From assembly GCA_017380955.1 (NCBI GenBank), contig JAFOCZ010000104.1, positions 1 to 7,241 on the forward strand: 7,241 nucleotides of DNA, given 5' to 3'. Every line of letters begins with the position of its first letter. Within the stretch, counting starts at the first letter, position 1. The position numbers and the translations under genes are program-made. The notes beneath the pieces are model-generated. The model was not told the origin of the DNA. It worked only from the letters and a program-made list of their open reading frames with translations, and did no database searches. Below are positions 5,961 to 7,241 of the stretch, in pieces. The stretch is from Alistipes sp. (GTDB taxonomy: Bacteria > Bacteroidota > Bacteroidia > Bacteroidales > Rikenellaceae).

Positions 5961-7241
5961 ATGGTAAGAGAACGAAAACCAAGACAACATCCGCTCTTCC
6001 TGAGAGCATTTCGCACATATCTGCAATTCGTAAATTCGGGACTATATTTCCGCAAGGAGCATATCATAGGTCTCGAGAATGTACCCGTAGATGGCACACC
6101 CGTAGTGGTGGTGTCCAACCACCAGAACTGCCTCAACGACCCGCTGTGTGTATGTTTGCAGTTGACCGATAGGCGTATGAACTTCATAGCGCGTGCCAAC
6201 GTATTCAAGAATCCTATCTTCAACAAGGCGCTGCGTGCTATGGGTCTGTTGCCTGCATATCGTATGAGTCACGAGGGTTTTGCCGCTATAAACAACAACC
6301 GCGACACTATGGATGCTGCGGGACAGGCACTCACCGATGGCGAGACGCTGATGCTCTACCCCGAGGCTGACCATCAGGATAAGCGCTGGCTCGGAAACTT
6401 CAAACTCGGATATTTGCGCATTGCCTTCGACGCTGCGGAGCGTATGGAGTTCAAGCAGGATGTTATGATACTTCCATCGTGCAACCACTACTCCAACTAC
6501 TTCCACGCTCGCACCGATATGCTCATAAAGTTTGGCGAGCCGGTGTCGCTGAAGCAATACTATGATGAGTATCGCGAAGCACCTCGCGAGACTATGATGA
6601 AGATAAACACTATGGTGCGCAACAAGATTCAGGATATGATGCTTCATATCGCCGACCTCGAGCACTATGCCGAGATAGACTTCTTGCGCGAGACGGGATA
6701 TGGTCGTAAGTATGCCAAGGAGCACGGCTTCAAATTCCGTTATCTCCCCTCACGACTACTCTCCGACCAGCAACTTGTCGATGCTTTGCAGAGGGCTTAT
6801 GAGGCTCATCCCGAGCAGATGGAGGCGGTATATAGCGACACCCGAGAGTATGCCGAGGGTATTCGTAGCCTGAATATTCGTGATTGGTTGTTTATCCACA
6901 ACCCTGGTGTTGAGGCTGTTGTGCTTCGTGCGTTGGGATTGTTGTTGCTGCTGCCACTGTTTATCATATCGATAATACCTACAGGATTGCTATTCCTCAT
7001 CCCTAAGATATTCCTCAAGACGCTTATCAAGGATCAGATGTTCGTGAGTTCGTTTAATGTTGGTGTGAGTGCCTTTGTCTCAGTGCCGCTATGCCTCATC
7101 GTGCCTACGGTGTTGCTGTGGGTGTTCTTGGGTTTCTGGTGTGCATTAGGCTACTTCGTGGCATTCCCATTCCTCTTTGTCCTGGCGTGGAACTATATGC
7201 GTATATGGCAGAAGTTTGTGGGCTCGTGCAACTATGTGGCG
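5961..7241 (+). CDS. PlsC-like glycerolipid acyltransferase with C-terminal membrane region (3' end outside window)
   Basis: The frame is open for 427 codons from ATG 5961 to the window end, so the protein is incomplete. Residues about 35-200 form a PlsC-type acyltransferase domain. Members move acyl groups to glycerol-3-phosphate or lysophosphatidate on the membrane. Motif I is S-N-H-Q-N-C-L-N-D-P at 52-61, with H54 and D60. This gives H-x5-D rather than the classic H-x4-D, as I recall from yeast-Gat1-like members of this superfamily. The P-E-G-T motif appears as Y-P-E-A-D at 133-137, and a proline-containing strand D-V-M-I-L-P lies at 167-172. A soluble linker (about 200-315) is followed by hydrophobic helices at about 317-339, 341-353, 366-395 and 396-410. 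It is probably a membrane-bound phospholipid or other lipid acyltransferase. The exact substrate is not clear. Confidence 0.85.
   Translation, partial: MVRERKPRQHPLFLRAFRTYLQFVNSGLYFRKEHIIGLENVPVDGTPVVVVSNHQNCLNDPLCVCLQLTDRRMNFIARANVFKNPIFNKALRAMGLLPAYRMSHEGFAAINNNRDTMDAAGQALTDGETLMLYPEADHQDKRWLGNFKLGYLRIAFDAAERMEFKQDVMILPSCNHYSNYFHARTDMLIKFGEPVSLKQYYDEYREAPRETMMKINTMVRNKIQDMMLHIADLEHYAEIDFLRETGYGRKYAKEHGFKFRYLPSRLLSDQQLVDALQRAYEAHPEQMEAVYSDTREYAEGIRSLNIRDWLFIHNPGVEAVVLRALGLLLLLPLFIISIIPTGLLFLIPKIFLKTLIKDQMFVSSFNVGVSAFVSVPLCLIVPTVLLWVFLGFWCALGYFVAFPFLFVLAWNYMRIWQKFVGSCNYVA

Noticed and set aside
6042..6725. 227-codon open frame on the minus strand
   Set aside because: It is antisense to the acyltransferase domain, which carries the conserved motifs. 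I take it as a shadow of that gene's codon usage.
1..7241. CRISPR array, tRNA, rRNA, phage or toxin-antitoxin genes
   Set aside because: I found no regularly spaced repeats, no cloverleaf, no rRNA-like sequence and no recognisable phage, defence or mobile-element protein in any frame.

Overview
The window looks like chromosomal DNA from a Bacteroidetes member, most likely the order Bacteroidales. Three signs support this. LpxC and FabZ are fused in one polypeptide and directly followed by lpxA. Two intergenic regions carry the sequence TATATTTG, which fits the Bacteroidetes -7 promoter consensus TAnnTTTG. The genes have no clear Shine-Dalgarno sequences. I cannot fix the genus.

Left half (about 20-3448), all minus strand. 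Read in transcription order, it holds a TonB-like envelope protein (3448-2618); a small predicted secreted protein overlapping it by ATGA (2621-2232); a region with strong RNA-folding potential (2281-2148); a two-helix membrane protein of unknown function starting at a GTG (2144-1647); and a CPA1-type cation/proton antiporter (1595-109) followed by a hairpin terminator. The antiporter is broken at about 651-656. One missing T in a T-run splits it into 314-aa and 181-aa pieces that together match a full-length transporter with a C-terminal TrkA-C domain.

Centre (about 3449-5834), plus strand. A divergent promoter region leads into lpxC-fabZ (3579-4964) and lpxA (4999-5784), with a strong hairpin terminator at 5806-5834. 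LpxA and LpxC catalyse the first two steps of lipid A synthesis. FabZ makes the enoyl-ACP intermediates of fatty acid elongation and competes for the 3-hydroxyacyl-ACP pool that LpxA uses, so this is a compact lipid A/fatty acid branch-point operon. lpxD and lpxB are not in the window.

Right part (about 5905-7241), plus strand. A separate promoter precedes a PlsC-like glycerolipid acyltransferase with a C-terminal membrane region. It runs off the end of the window after 427 codons. Its acyltransferase motif I has H-x5-D spacing rather than the usual H-x4-D.

Most of the window is ordinary envelope and lipid housekeeping. The least explained element is the structured segment at 2148-2281. It has three helices, and both non-Watson-Crick positions in its long stems are G-U wobbles only when read as minus-strand RNA. 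It overlaps the 3' end of the small secreted-protein ORF and ends three bases before the next gene's start codon.
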